From: Pedobacter glucosidilyticus
GTDB taxonomy: Bacteria > Bacteroidota > Bacteroidia > Sphingobacteriales > Sphingobacteriaceae
Length of the DNA: 64,000 nucleotides
Direction of reading: 5' to 3'
Assembly: GCF_002483235.1 (NCBI RefSeq)
Contig: NZ_DLHN01000037.1
Span: 87,875 to 151,874 of the forward strand
A program made the translations under genes and the position numbers. Below the pieces are notes generated by a model that saw only the letters and a program-made list of their open reading frames with translations, did no database searches and was not told the DNA's origin. Below are positions 53,986 through 63,811 of the stretch, piece after piece. The stretch's first letter is position 1, and every line of letters starts with the position of its first letter.

Positions 53986-55290
53986 TTAAGTTAATTTAAA
54001 TCCTTTTTTAAAAGCTCTACCTCTTAACTCATTCGCTTCTTGATCATTTATAAAAAACTCCTTCTCAGGATTCCATTTCAATGGTCTTTTTAGTTCGTAA
54101 GCAATGTTTGCTATATTACAAACGCTAGCAGTTCTATGCCCTATTTCTACATCGCAAATAGGTTTACTTCTATTTTTGATAGCATCTAAAAAGTCTTGAT
54201 AATGGTTGGTACTATGATAAATGCCTAAGCTTTTAGTATCAATTTCTTTATTTTGTAATGATGAAGGGTTAACTTCTAACTTTTTTCGTTGCACAACAAC
54301 AGTACCTTCTTTACCATTAAACTGAATGGCATTGTTAATCCCAAAATTCTCATGCGTCATTTTTAGACCATTAGCATATTCAAAAGTTAAGAATTTATGA
54401 TTTTCATCTGGCGGAGTTACAGCAACAGGCCCGCTATGATCCATATTTAAAGCCCATTGTACGATATCAAACATGTGAGCACCCCAATCTGAAACCATAC
54501 CGCCACCAAATTCTTTATAATCTCTCCATTTAGCCCAAAAAGAATTGATATCTGGATTTAATTTTTCATTAAAATGGCTATAATCTTTGTTAGGCCCTAA
54601 CCATTTATCCCAGTTTAAATCTGCCGGAATTTCTTCTTTAGGTAAATTATAAGCCTGCGGTGGTGGTCCAACACTTACCTTAATATTATCTAACTCACCA
54701 ATATAACCACCTCTAATTAAAGCAACTGCTTGCCTAAACTCATCCCAAGAGCGCTGCATACTTCCTGTTTGAAAAACACGATTATATTTACGTGTTGCAT
54801 TTACCATGGTTCTTCCCTCTTCAATAGTAAGGGATAATGGCTTTTCACAGTAAATATCTTTACCTGCCTTAGCTGCTGCAACAGCCTGCACCGCATGCCA
54901 ATGGTCTGGCGTGATGATGACTACTGCATCAATATCTTTTCTTTGGATGATTTCCTCATAATCTTCGTATACATCGCAACCTTTATACTGAGTGGTACCT
55001 TTTTTCTCAGCATAAAACTTATTAATTTCTTGTGCAAAAAAATCAAGTTTTCTTTTATAAACATCGCTTGCTGCCACTATCTGCGCTTGCTCCTGACCAG
55101 CAAAGGCCCGCCTTAAGGTCATAGATTGCTTTCCGGCACCAATAAAACCTAAATTAATCTTATCGCTAGGTGCTACAAATCCTTTACCTAATACAAAGCG
55201 TGGCACAATCATAAATGCCGACAATGTAGCTGCACTTGCTAAAAACTTACGTCTGGAAACATTGGTTATTTCCTTTTCTTGATTTTTCAT
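53986..55290 (-). CDS. Tat-exported Gfo/Idh/MocA oxidoreductase
   Basis: 434 residues. Twin-arginine signal VSRRKFLASAATLSAFMIVP. NAD-binding Rossmann core (about 40-170) with LGFIGAGKQSM, and catalytic-type EKPLSLTIEEG with the Lys of EKP, then the alpha/beta C-domain with SDWGAHMFDIVQWAL. It acts on a sugar-related substrate in the periplasm with the cofactor carried along through Tat. The substrate is unknown. It is isolated, with YceI facing its end. Confidence 0.92.
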   Translation of the reverse strand: MKNQEKEITNVSRRKFLASAATLSAFMIVPRFVLGKGFVAPSDKINLGFIGAGKQSMTLRRAFAGQEQAQIVAASDVYKRKLDFFAQEINKFYAEKKGTTQYKGCDVYEDYEEIIQRKDIDAVVIITPDHWHAVQAVAAAKAGKDIYCEKPLSLTIEEGRTMVNATRKYNRVFQTGSMQRSWDEFRQAVALIRGGYIGELDNIKVSVGPPPQAYNLPKEEIPADLNWDKWLGPNKDYSHFNEKLNPDINSFWAKWRDYKEFGGGMVSDWGAHMFDIVQWALNMDHSGPVAVTPPDENHKFLTFEYANGLKMTHENFGINNAIQFNGKEGTVVVQRKKLEVNPSSLQNKEIDTKSLGIYHSTNHYQDFLDAIKNRSKPICDVEIGHRTASVCNIANIAYELKRPLKWNPEKEFFINDQEANELRGRAFKKGFKLT

Positions 55291-55433
55291 GTATATATTC
55301 TGATGAGATTTGATAAAATACTTTTATAAGAATGCGCTAATATGCTATAATCTTCATAAAATGCTTATCAAACTCTGGTTTAATAATGGATGGTATCTAA
55401 TATAGAAATTATTATCTGTTTTAAAATTACAAA

Positions 55434-55470
55434 ATAAAAAAACCCGCTCTATCATAAACAGAGCGGGTAA
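55434..55470 (-). terminator. Terminator after pnp
   Basis: ACCCGCTCT (55442-55450) pairs with AGAGCGGGT (55460-55468), loop ATCATAAAC; read on the minus strand a T-run follows, 23 bp beyond the pnp stop. Confidence 0.9.
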
Positions 55471-55490
55471 AAATCAAAAAAATATACTTT

Positions 55491-57647
55491 TTAAGCTTGA
55501 GGAGTTTCTGCAGGAGCAGCCTCTGGCTTAGGTGGGCGTGGTAATAAAGCTTTTCTAGAAAGTTTTAATTTACCTTGCTTATCAATATCTAGTAATTTAA
55601 CTCTTACCTCATCTCCTACTTGGAAAATTCCGTCCATAGTCTCATAACGTTTCCAATCTATTTCAGAGATGTGTAATAAACCATCTTTACCTGGCATAAT
55701 TTCAACGAAAGCACCAAAAGGCATGATAGATTTTACTTTCCCTTCGTAAACTTCGCCAACTTCTGGTTTAGCTACGATGTTTTTGATTCTTCTAACTGCT
55801 TGGTCTATCGAGTCTTTATTATCAGCAAAAATCTGGATGATACCTTTATTATCTTTTTCTTCAATAGAAATAGTAGCACCTGTTTCGCGTTGCATTTCTT
55901 GGATGATTTTACCACCTGGTCCAATTACAGCACCAATAAATTCTTTATCTATCGCCATACTGATGATACGTGGCGCATGTGGCTTGTAATCTTCACGAGG
56001 AGCAGACATGGTTTTTTCCATCTCACCTAAGATATGTAAACGACCTTCTTTAGCTTGGTTTAACGCTTCTGTTAAAACCTCGTAAGATAAACCATTCACT
56101 TTTAAATCCATTTGGCAAGCTGTAATACCATTTCTTGAACCTGTAACCTTAAAATCCATATCTCCTAAGTGATCTTCATCTCCTAAGATATCAGAAAGGA
56201 TAGCGTATTTACCCGTTTTATCATCAGAGATTAAACCCATAGCAATACCAGAAACTGGTGCTTTAAGTTTGATACCAGCATCCATTAATGCTAATGTACC
56301 AGCGCAAACAGTTGCCATGGAAGAAGAACCGTTAGATTCTAAGATATCAGAAACTACACGGATGGTGTAAGGATTCTCATCATCACCAGGTAATACTTTC
56401 TTAATAGCTCTCATAGCTAAGTTACCATGACCAATTTCTCTTCTACCCACACCACGGTTAGGACGAGCCTCGCCAGTAGAAAAAGCAGGGAAATTATAAT
56501 GTAATAAGAATTTGTTATAACCGTTGATGAAAGCACCATCAATTAACTGCTCATCATCTTTAGCACCTAAAGTAACGGTAGTTAAAGATTGCGTTTCGCC
56601 ACGTGTAAATACAGCCGAACCATGAGCAGAAGGTAAATAACCAACTTCGCTCCAGATAGGGCGAATTTGTTTTGTATGACGTCCGTCTAAACGGATACCT
56701 TCATTCAATAATAAAGCTCTTACAGCATCATACTGAACATCATGGAAATATTTCTTAGCTAAAAATTTAGTAGTTTCTGTAGCATCTTCACCTAAAGCTG
56801 CCAAAACTTCTTCTTGAATAGCTTTAAAAGCTGCCGAACGCTCGTCTTTACTTGCACCAGATTTTGCTACAGCATAAACTTTATCGTAAGTATCAGCCGT
56901 AATTTTAGCTTTTAATTCTAGGTCGCTATTTTCATGGCTGTATGTTCTTTTTACAGTTTTACCAACTAGCTCTCCCAACTCTACCTGAGCCTGAACTTGA
57001 ACTTTAATAGCAGCGTGTGCAAATTGTATAGCTTCTACCAATTCAGCTTCCTGAATTTCGTCGGCTTCACCTTCTACCATGTTAATATCCTGAGCAGAAC
57101 CGGCAACAATAAATTCTAAAGTTGCTCTTTCCAAATCAGAACGAGAAGGATTGATAACCAATTCGCCATCAATTTTAGCTACACGAACTTCTGAAATTGG
57201 GCCATTAAAAGGGATATCAGAAACTGCAAGAGCTGCAGAAGCCGCTAAACCTACCAATGCATCAGGCATGATATTTTTGTCTGATGAAATTAAGGAAATC
57301 ATTACCTGCGTTTCAGCATGGTAATCTTCTGGGAATAATGGACGTAAAGCTCTGTCTACCAATCTAGAAATTAAAACTTCATAATCAGATAAACGGGCTT
57401 CACGACGTAAAAAACCTCCAGGGATACGACCAGCTGCCGCATATTTCTCCTGGTAATCAACGGATAAAGGAAGGAAGTCGACACCTTCTTTTGCATCTTT
57501 ATTTGAAACAACAGTGGCTAAAAGCATGGTATCACCTTGTTTCACTACTACTGAACCATCTGCTTGCTTAGCTAATTTTCCAGTTTCGATCTCAATGATA
57601 CGGCCATCGCCTAAATCAATCGACTTTTTAAAAACATTTAAACTCAT
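55491..57647 (-). CDS. pnp: Polyribonucleotide nucleotidyltransferase (PNPase)
   Basis: 718 residues, the full bacterial form. Two RNase PH domains (about 5-215 and 315-540) with catalytic RGETQSL, the FFN/ARPNRGVGRREIGHG block and GDEDHLGDMDFKVTG, a helical linker, then KH domain near 555-615 (IGPGGKIIQEMQRETG) and S1 from about 620 (GEVYEGKVKSIMPFGAFVEI). 3'-5' phosphorolytic exoribonuclease in mRNA decay. C-terminal short Ala/Pro tail. Stands alone with own promoter and terminator. Confidence 0.97.
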   Translation of the reverse strand: MSLNVFKKSIDLGDGRIIEIETGKLAKQADGSVVVKQGDTMLLATVVSNKDAKEGVDFLPLSVDYQEKYAAAGRIPGGFLRREARLSDYEVLISRLVDRALRPLFPEDYHAETQVMISLISSDKNIMPDALVGLAASAALAVSDIPFNGPISEVRVAKIDGELVINPSRSDLERATLEFIVAGSAQDINMVEGEADEIQEAELVEAIQFAHAAIKVQVQAQVELGELVGKTVKRTYSHENSDLELKAKITADTYDKVYAVAKSGASKDERSAAFKAIQEEVLAALGEDATETTKFLAKKYFHDVQYDAVRALLLNEGIRLDGRHTKQIRPIWSEVGYLPSAHGSAVFTRGETQSLTTVTLGAKDDEQLIDGAFINGYNKFLLHYNFPAFSTGEARPNRGVGRREIGHGNLAMRAIKKVLPGDDENPYTIRVVSDILESNGSSSMATVCAGTLALMDAGIKLKAPVSGIAMGLISDDKTGKYAILSDILGDEDHLGDMDFKVTGSRNGITACQMDLKVNGLSYEVLTEALNQAKEGRLHILGEMEKTMSAPREDYKPHAPRIISMAIDKEFIGAVIGPGGKIIQEMQRETGATISIEEKDNKGIIQIFADNKDSIDQAVRRIKNIVAKPEVGEVYEGKVKSIMPFGAFVEIMPGKDGLLHISEIDWKRYETMDGIFQVGDEVRVKLLDIDKQGKLKLSRKALLPRPPKPEAAPAETPQA

Positions 57648-57666
57648 ATTTATTATTTAATCGGCA

Positions 57667-57674
57667 CAAAAATA
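57667..57674 (-). promoter_or_regulatory. -7 box of pnp
   Basis: On the minus strand TATTTTTG, 19 bases before the pnp ATG, fits TAnnTTTG. A TTTG -33 element is not clear. Confidence 0.5.
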
Positions 57675-57827
57675 GTCTTTTATATCTGTTATTCAGTGTG
57701 GTGCGAGATTTTTTTATATGATGAGATTATTGCTTTAAGAAGTCTGATATAAGATTTCATTTTTTGAGATTATATAATTAACGAAACCTCTACGTTTCAC
57801 CTATTTTTATGATGATTTTTTAAAAAA

Positions 57828-57862
57828 ATAAGGCCAGAATTTTCATAAAATTCCGGCCTTAT
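57828..57862 (-). terminator. Terminator after the DUF4397 gene
   Basis: AAGGCCAGAATTTT pairs with AAAATTCCGGCCTT (one mismatch) around a short CAT loop; on the minus strand a T-rich run follows, 18 bp beyond the stop. Confidence 0.88.
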
Positions 57863-57879
57863 TCAAATATTCATTTTTT

Positions 57880-58566
57880 CTAATTATGCGTAATTTGCCT
57901 CACTGTAATGTTTTGTGCAGTGGACCCTGTAATATAAACAGTATAAATTTTTCCTTCTGCAAAGGCACTTAAATCAAATGTACCTAAGTTTTCTGTTCCG
58001 CCAGCAGCATAAACCTGTAAAGAAAGAATCCCTGGCTCTATATTCATAAAATTACTAGCATTATCTCTGGCTAAATTTGCCGCTAGATTAGTAGTAGAAT
58101 TTCTTCTAATATCTACATTAGCCGGAGCAGCATCACTTAAATGAACAAACCTTACCTTCGCTTGTCCGCCAGCTGGAGCAGCTAAATCATCCTTATAAAG
58201 TTTAACTCTAGCTTGTTGACCATCTCCTGCCAAGAAAGCCGTGTATGAACTTCCATTATCAACATCAAATCTTCCGCTAGCGTAAGCCGTTGTAGAACCT
58301 TCATTTCTAAATTCTAAATTTAAATTATTACCAGAATTTGTGGTGATATAATCTGAAGAATTACTAAAGGCTAATCCTCCTTGAATAATGGCATTATTAG
58401 CTAAAAATACGCTTTGTGCATTTGATGCTGATGATGCATTTACGACTTTAATTCTCGCTGATCCAGTTTCGTCTACATCATCCTTTTTACATGAAGTAAA
58501 ACCTACAGCTAATGCTAAAATTAATGATCCGCTTAAAATTTGCTTAAAAAAATTGTTCTTTTTCAT
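57880..58566 (-). CDS. DUF4397 lipoprotein
   Basis: 228 residues. A lipoprotein signal: basic start, LALAVGFTSC, then KKDD. The DUF4397 fold, a surface beta-sandwich of unknown role, shows as IKVVNASSASNAQSVFLAN, SFTAFLAGDGQQ and VRFVHLSDAAPANVDI. The repeats of N-terminal and central halves suggest two copies. Found widely on Bacteroidota surfaces. Stands alone with a terminator; no operon partner. Confidence 0.88.
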   Translation of the reverse strand: MKKNNFFKQILSGSLILALAVGFTSCKKDDVDETGSARIKVVNASSASNAQSVFLANNAIIQGGLAFSNSSDYITTNSGNNLNLEFRNEGSTTAYASGRFDVDNGSSYTAFLAGDGQQARVKLYKDDLAAPAGGQAKVRFVHLSDAAPANVDIRRNSTTNLAANLARDNASNFMNIEPGILSLQVYAAGGTENLGTFDLSAFAEGKIYTVYITGSTAQNITVRQITHN

Positions 58567-58726
58567 AGTTATATATTAATGGTTACATAACTAGGTAAAC
58601 AAATTTTAAACCTAAATTTTCTATTGTTATAAAATTAATCTTACTATTAAAAATTAAATTTATAACCAACTAAATACTTTTTTTTCAAAAATTTTAAGCT
58701 AGATGCAAAAACGGATGTTTTCTTTA

Positions 58727-60493
58727 TTATACATTAACTAAAAAATATATCTTACGATAAAGCTCTTGTGGGTCAAAAGGTTTACTTAAACAATCATTCA
58801 TACCTGCGGCTTTAATATCAAGAATTAATGTATCTGAAACAGATGCGGTAAACGCTAATATAGGAATACGAGATTTTCGACCGTCTTGCATATTCCTGAT
58901 AAACTGAGCTGCATGATAACCATCTAATTCTGGCATATATAAATCCATCAAAATAATATCAAAATCTTCTTCTTTTAGTTTGGCAATAGCTTCAAGTCCA
59001 TTTTCTGCAAAAGTGGGTTGGTTGTTCCATTTATTTAATACCTTTTTAAGCAATAACCTATTCATAACATGATCTTCCGCTACTAATATCTTAAGATGAC
59101 TTAAATCTTCTTTTAAAATATCAGTATTTTTAACTTCTGTTACTAAGCCTGCATCACCAATTTTAAAATTTATATTAAAGAAAAATTTTGAACCCAAATT
59201 GGGCTGACTTTCTAGGCTAATACTACTTTCAAAAAGCTGTAATAATCTTTTCACTATCGCCAGGCCCAATCCAGTACCACCATAATTTTTTGAAACAGTA
59301 GATGATGCTTGTATAAAAGGTTCAAAAATAATTTCTTGCTTATCTTTGGTAATTCCTATACCAGTATCAGCAACAGCAAAATTAATTTTTATATAACTTT
59401 GGCTCCTATCAATTATCTTTAAACTAATCATAACATTACCTTTTGCAGTAAATTTTAAAGCGTTACCAAGTAAGTTATATAGGATTTGAGTTATCCTCAG
59501 TGAGTCTGAAATTATGAAAACAGACTTCAACTGTTCATCCAAATCAATCATTAAATTGATTTTCTTTTCCTCAAACTGAAATTTCATAGTAGCACAGATA
59601 TTCTGTACCTGTTCGTATAAATTAAAACTGATATTATTCAAACCTAGCTTATCAGAATTTAACTTATTAAAGTCTAAAACATCGTTTATTAAAGCTTGTA
59701 AATTAAGAGATGAAAATTGTAGTATTTTTAGATTTTCTTGCTGGTCATAACTTTTAGGATCAGAAAGAAACAAATTCGTCATTCCTATAACTGCGTTTAA
59801 TGGCGTCCTTAATTCATGAGACATCGCAGAAAGAAAATCTGATTTAGATTGTGCAGCTTTATTGGCTTCTTCAACTGCTATTTCTAGCTTTTTATTAAGT
59901 TCTTTTTGTATACTCATATTGTTTTTAAACGCTTCGTTAAAAAAATAATGAGCTATAATAACTGTGAGAAAATTTAATATTACTAAAATCTCATAACCTG
60001 GAGAAGCTACAAAATCTGAAGTATATTTATTTGAGAATACTTTATTATCGTAAAGCAGGTTTATCATTACTGGAAGACAAGCTAATATAGAAGCAATAAG
60101 TGCAACTCTAGAGCCTATAAGATAAAAACTACTCATGATAAGCATAAAGATAAATTGGATAATAACCAAACTTAAGCTACCTGATTTTATGAATATATTA
60201 GACCAAATAACAACAAGACCCACCCAAACCATAAAATGGCTAGTTTTAGAAATACTAATTTTTTTAGAGAGTAAAAGTTTAAAAAGTATAAGATAAATAA
60301 CACCAAAAATTACAGACCGATTTAACTGAAAATCTTGTTGGTAGTACCATGCTGTAATAATCACAACAATTACCTTAGAAAGAGATAGTATGAGTAAAGA
60401 AAATAGAATTTTTATTTTAGCCCTTTCCAAGGAATCTGATTCTGTAGAAAGCAGCTTATTTAAAGACCAGTTTACAATTGAGAGATTCTTCAT
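58727..60493 (-). CDS. Hybrid sensor histidine kinase with C-terminal receiver
   Basis: 588 residues. About six membrane helices in residues 25-185 (no large periplasmic sensor loop), a short coiled coil, HisKA with phospho-His H226 in SAMSHELRTPLNAVIGM, an ATPase with NALKFTAKG, DTGIGI and GGTGLGLAI, then a receiver domain (about 468-588) with Asp517 in LMDLYMPELDG and Lys of SKPFD. An integral-membrane sensor of an unknown signal. No output regulator gene is near, so the next step is by phosphotransfer elsewhere. It is downstream of the ribosomal-protein operon and separated by its terminator. Confidence 0.93.
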   Translation of the reverse strand: MKNLSIVNWSLNKLLSTESDSLERAKIKILFSLLILSLSKVIVVIITAWYYQQDFQLNRSVIFGVIYLILFKLLLSKKISISKTSHFMVWVGLVVIWSNIFIKSGSLSLVIIQFIFMLIMSSFYLIGSRVALIASILACLPVMINLLYDNKVFSNKYTSDFVASPGYEILVILNFLTVIIAHYFFNEAFKNNMSIQKELNKKLEIAVEEANKAAQSKSDFLSAMSHELRTPLNAVIGMTNLFLSDPKSYDQQENLKILQFSSLNLQALINDVLDFNKLNSDKLGLNNISFNLYEQVQNICATMKFQFEEKKINLMIDLDEQLKSVFIISDSLRITQILYNLLGNALKFTAKGNVMISLKIIDRSQSYIKINFAVADTGIGITKDKQEIIFEPFIQASSTVSKNYGGTGLGLAIVKRLLQLFESSISLESQPNLGSKFFFNINFKIGDAGLVTEVKNTDILKEDLSHLKILVAEDHVMNRLLLKKVLNKWNNQPTFAENGLEAIAKLKEEDFDIILMDLYMPELDGYHAAQFIRNMQDGRKSRIPILAFTASVSDTLILDIKAAGMNDCLSKPFDPQELYRKIYFLVNV

Positions 60494-60597
60494 GAGAGCT
60501 ACTTCACTAAGATAAGTATTTATTCAATTTTGAAAATAATATTTTAGAAAAAACAGTTAATAATTTAACTAAAAAGCGACAGCTAAAATTTATTCCA

Positions 60598-60628
60598 TAA
60601 AAAAAAGGAACCAAATAAATTTGATTCC
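60598..60628 (-). terminator. Terminator of the thrS-infC-rpmI-rplT operon
   Basis: GGAACCAAAT (60607-60616) pairs with ATTTGATTCC (60619-60628) with one mismatch; on the minus strand an eight-T run follows, 31 bp beyond the rplT stop. Confidence 0.82.
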
Positions 60629-60659
60629 CTTTCCTTATCATCCTAAAACGTGTTTTTTT

Positions 60660-61004
60660 TTATTTTACCGTATCAACAATAGCTTTAAAAGCTTCAGGAT
60701 GATTCATTGCTAAATCAGCTAAAACTTTTCTATTTAAACCTATGTTTTTTGCAGCTAATTTCCCTATTAATTGAGAATAAGAGATACCATACTGACGGGC
60801 TCCAGCATTAATACGCTGAATCCATAACGCTCTGAATTCTCTCTTTTTAACTTTTCTGTCGCGGAAAGCATATTGCAAACCTTTTTCAACAGTATTTTTA
60901 GCAATGGTATAAACCTTACTTCTTGAACCCCAGTAGCCCTTGGCTAAACCTAAGATTTTTTTTCTTCTTCTTCTTGACGCAACTGCGTTAACCGAACGTG
61001 GCAT
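60660..61004 (-). CDS. rplT: 50S ribosomal protein L20
   Basis: 114 residues, standard length. Basic N-terminus (PRSVNAVASRRRRKKILGLAKG) and the family blocks YWGSRSKVYTIAKNTVEKGLQYA, RDRKVKKREFRALWIQRIN and the C-terminal LADLAMNHPEAF. It binds 23S rRNA early in assembly and in some bacteria represses its own operon. Last gene of thrS-infC-rpmI-rplT. Confidence 0.98.
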   Translation of the reverse strand: MPRSVNAVASRRRRKKILGLAKGYWGSRSKVYTIAKNTVEKGLQYAFRDRKVKKREFRALWIQRINAGARQYGISYSQLIGKLAAKNIGLNRKVLADLAMNHPEAFKAIVDTVK

Positions 61005-61078
61005 ATTTTAAATGATTTTGATAAACGGCGATTCGTATTTCAGAATTCTTACTACCGGATACCTGGTTAATAAATTAA

Positions 61079-61279
61079 TTACTTTCCGATACAAAGCATA
61101 CGTTTAACATTACCCATATCTCCATCATTCACGTATGTAGTATGAGTTAAGTTACGTTTTTGCTTCGTAGTCTTCTTAGTTAAGATGTGACTTTTATAAG
61201 CACTCTTTCTTTTGATTTTACCTGTTCCAGTGAGCGAAAAACGCTTTTTTGCACTAGAATTGGTTTTCATTTTTGGCAT
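61079..61279 (-). CDS. rpmI: 50S ribosomal protein L35
   Basis: 66 residues, normal for L35: PKMKTNSSAKKRFSLTGTGKIKRK and the basic KSHILTKKTTKQKRNL block. Part of the operon between infC (31 bp upstream) and rplT (74 bp downstream). Confidence 0.97.
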   Translation of the reverse strand: MPKMKTNSSAKKRFSLTGTGKIKRKSAYKSHILTKKTTKQKRNLTHTTYVNDGDMGNVKRMLCIGK

Positions 61280-61310
61280 AATTATGCTTTTTAATTTAAC
61301 CTGTGGATAT

Positions 61311-61868
61311 TTATTTTTTTAACGTTTTAGGCGCAACTGTTAAGAACATTCTCTTTCCTTCTAACTTAGGAAGAAGTTCTACTTTTCCATAATCTTCTAA
61401 AGCTTGAGCAAATTTCAACAACAAAATTTCTCCTTGCTCTTTATAAACTATAGCCCTACCTTTAAAGTGAACGTAAGCTCTTACTTTTTCACCTGCTTCT
61501 AAAAAGCTAACAGCATGCTTTAATTTAAATTGAAAATCATGATCACTGGTATTAGGGCCAAAACGGATCTCCTTAATAACAGTTTGTTTTGCATTTGCTT
61601 TGATTTCTTTAAGTTTCTTCTTTTGCTCGTAAACAAACTTATTATAATCAACAATTTTACATACCGGCGGATTCGCATTAGGTGAAATCTCAACTAAGTC
61701 AAGTTCCAACTCTTCTGCCATCTGCAATGCTTTTTCTATAGGGTATACGCCCTGTTCAATATCCTCGCCTACTACCCTAACTTCTCTGGCTCTAATACGT
61801 CTATTGATATTATGAGCCGGCTCTGTGGTTCTTCTGCTTCTGTTATTCGGATTCAATTTTGGTCTAAT
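61311..61868 (-). CDS. infC: Translation initiation factor IF-3 (probable AUU start)
   Basis: About 185 residues. IF-3 N-domain (ININRRIRAREVRVVGEDIEQGVYPIEKAL region) and C-domain (KQTVIKEIRFGPNTSDHDFQFKLKHA) joined by a helical linker. It prevents early 70S joining and checks start codons. No ATG is available: a TTG at 61856 is in frame, but further upstream is GGAGG at 61875-61879 followed by ACT ATT ATT AGA CCA AAA TTG AAT. The second ATT (61868) is six bases after GGAGG, a good distance for a Shine-Dalgarno, and AUU is the known rare, self-censored infC start in other bacteria. First ATT at 61871 is possible too. It lies 18 bp after thrS. Confidence 0.9.
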   Translation of the reverse strand: MRPKLNPNNRSRRTTEPAHNINRRIRAREVRVVGEDIEQGVYPIEKALQMAEELELDLVEISPNANPPVCKIVDYNKFVYEQKKKLKEIKANAKQTVIKEIRFGPNTSDHDFQFKLKHAVSFLEAGEKVRAYVHFKGRAIVYKEQGEILLLKFAQALEDYGKVELLPKLEGKRMFLTVAPKTLKK

Positions 61869-61874
61869 AATAGT

Positions 61875-61879
61875 CCTCC
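61875..61879 (-). promoter_or_regulatory. Strong Shine-Dalgarno of infC
   Basis: GGAGG on the minus strand, which is unusual because Bacteroidota seldom use Shine-Dalgarno sites. It sits 6 bases before an ATT codon and supports that rare start. Confidence 0.6.
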
Positions 61880-61885
61880 AGTTAT

Positions 61886-63811
61886 TTAAATAATGATTTC
61901 TTGTTGAAGATGATTTTGGAACTCTTCTAAAGTCATACTTCCTTTATCTCCCTCGCCATGCTTACGTACAGAAATCATGCCTTCTTGCATTTCTTTCTCA
62001 CCTATAATCAGCATATAAGGTAATTTTTTGATTTCAGCATCCCTAATCTTCCTTCCAATTTTTTCATCTCGCAAGTCAATCAAACCGCGAATATCGGAAT
62101 TATTTAAAGATTCTAAAACTTTTTTACCATAATCTTCAAATTTTTCTGAAATTGGTAAAACTATAAATTGCTCTGGTGTAAGCCATAATGGGAAATTTCC
62201 AGCACAATGCTCGATTAAAACAGCCACAAACCTTTCTAATGATCCAAAAGGTGCTCTATGAATCATCACCGGACGGTGTTTTTGATTATCGCTTCCGGTA
62301 TATTCGAGCTCAAACCTTTCTGGTAAATTATAATCTACCTGTATAGTTCCTAGTTGCCATTTTCTACCTAAAGCATCTTTAACCATAAAGTCTAGTTTTG
62401 GCCCATAAAACGCTGCTTCACCTAGCTCTATTACGGTTGGTAATCCTTTTTCTTCTGCAGCTTCAATAATGGCTTGCTCTGCCATTTGCCAGTTTTCGTC
62501 AGAACCTATGTATTTAGTCTTATTCTCAGGATCTCTAAGAGAAACTTGAGCTGTATAACTCTCGAAACCTAAAGCCTTGAAAACATATAAAACTAAATCA
62601 ATTACTTTTTTAAACTCCTCTTTAACCTGGTCTGGCCTGCAAAATAAGTGAGCATCATCTTGCGTAAAGCCTCTTACACGGGTTAAACCGTGTAACTCAC
62701 CACTTTGCTCATAACGGTATACAGTACCAAACTCGGCCAATCTTACGGGTAAATCTTTGTAAGACCTAGGTTTAGCTTTATAAATTTCGCAATGGTGTGG
62801 GCAGTTCATCGGTTTTAAGAAAAACTCCTCACCTTCTTGTGGAGTCTTAATAGGCTGGAAAGAATCTGCCCCATATTTATCATAATGCCCGGAGGTTACA
62901 TATAAATTCTTATGGCCAATATGAGGGGTTATAACTTGATCGTAACCTGCCTTTTGCTGCGCTTTCTGTAAGAAATTAACTAATCTTTCTCTTAAAGCGG
63001 TTCCTTTAGGCAACCATAAAGGTAAGCCCATACCTACTTTCTCAGAGAAAGTAAACAGCTCTAATTCTTTGCCTAGCTTACGGTGATCTCTTTTCTTGGC
63101 TTCCTCAATCATTTGAAGATACTCGGTAAGCTCGCTTTGCTTAGGAAAAGTAACGCCATAAATACGGGTTAACTGCTTTCTGCTTTCATCACCTCTCCAA
63201 TAAGCACCTGCAACGTTCATCAGCTTTACAGCCTTGATGAATCCTGTATTTGGTATATGCGGCCCTCTGCATAAATCAGTAAAATTACCCTGTGTATAGA
63301 AAGTGATTTTACCGTCCTCAAGGTCTTTGATTAAATCTAATTTATATTCATCTCCTTTTTCTTCAAAATACTTTAAAGCTTCTGCCTTAGAAATGGATTT
63401 TCTGATATATTCAAACTTACCTTTAGCCAGTTCGATAATCTTATCTTCTATTTTTTTAAAATCATCAGATGAAATCTGATGGTCTCCAAAATCAACATCA
63501 TAATAAAAACCTGTTTCTATAGCCGGTCCAATACCAAATTTTGTTCCTGGATATAAAACTTCTAAAGCCTCTGCCAACAAGTGAGCGGATGAATGCCAGA
63601 AAGTAGATTTTCCATCTGCATCATTCCAGGTTAATAATTTCAGAGACGCATCTTGCTCAATAGGTCTTGAAGCATCCCAAACTTCGCCGTTTACTACGGC
63701 GGCTAATACGTTTCTGGCTAAGCCCTCCGAAATAGATAAGGCAATTTGATGAGCATTGGTTCCTTTTTCATATTCCCTTATAGAACCATCGGGAAGAGTA
63801 ATTTTAATCAT
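61886..63811 (-). CDS. thrS: Threonyl-tRNA synthetase
   Basis: 641 residues from ATG at 63811 (a TTG two codons upstream is in frame). TGS domain (1-60, IKITLPDGSIREYEKG), editing domain with HSSAHLLAEALE and the Cys in DLCRGPHIPNTG, catalytic core with the zinc ligands MNCPHHCEIY, class II motif 2 RYEQSGELHGLTRVRGFTQDD and motif 3 GSLERFVAVLIEH, and the anticodon domain (ITVL-type QFIVLPI). Length is normal. First gene of the operon with infC. The 189 bases upstream show no other ORF, tRNA or T-box. Confidence 0.97.
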   Translation of the reverse strand: MIKITLPDGSIREYEKGTNAHQIALSISEGLARNVLAAVVNGEVWDASRPIEQDASLKLLTWNDADGKSTFWHSSAHLLAEALEVLYPGTKFGIGPAIETGFYYDVDFGDHQISSDDFKKIEDKIIELAKGKFEYIRKSISKAEALKYFEEKGDEYKLDLIKDLEDGKITFYTQGNFTDLCRGPHIPNTGFIKAVKLMNVAGAYWRGDESRKQLTRIYGVTFPKQSELTEYLQMIEEAKKRDHRKLGKELELFTFSEKVGMGLPLWLPKGTALRERLVNFLQKAQQKAGYDQVITPHIGHKNLYVTSGHYDKYGADSFQPIKTPQEGEEFFLKPMNCPHHCEIYKAKPRSYKDLPVRLAEFGTVYRYEQSGELHGLTRVRGFTQDDAHLFCRPDQVKEEFKKVIDLVLYVFKALGFESYTAQVSLRDPENKTKYIGSDENWQMAEQAIIEAAEEKGLPTVIELGEAAFYGPKLDFMVKDALGRKWQLGTIQVDYNLPERFELEYTGSDNQKHRPVMIHRAPFGSLERFVAVLIEHCAGNFPLWLTPEQFIVLPISEKFEDYGKKVLESLNNSDIRGLIDLRDEKIGRKIRDAEIKKLPYMLIIGEKEMQEGMISVRKHGEGDKGSMTLEEFQNHLQQEIII

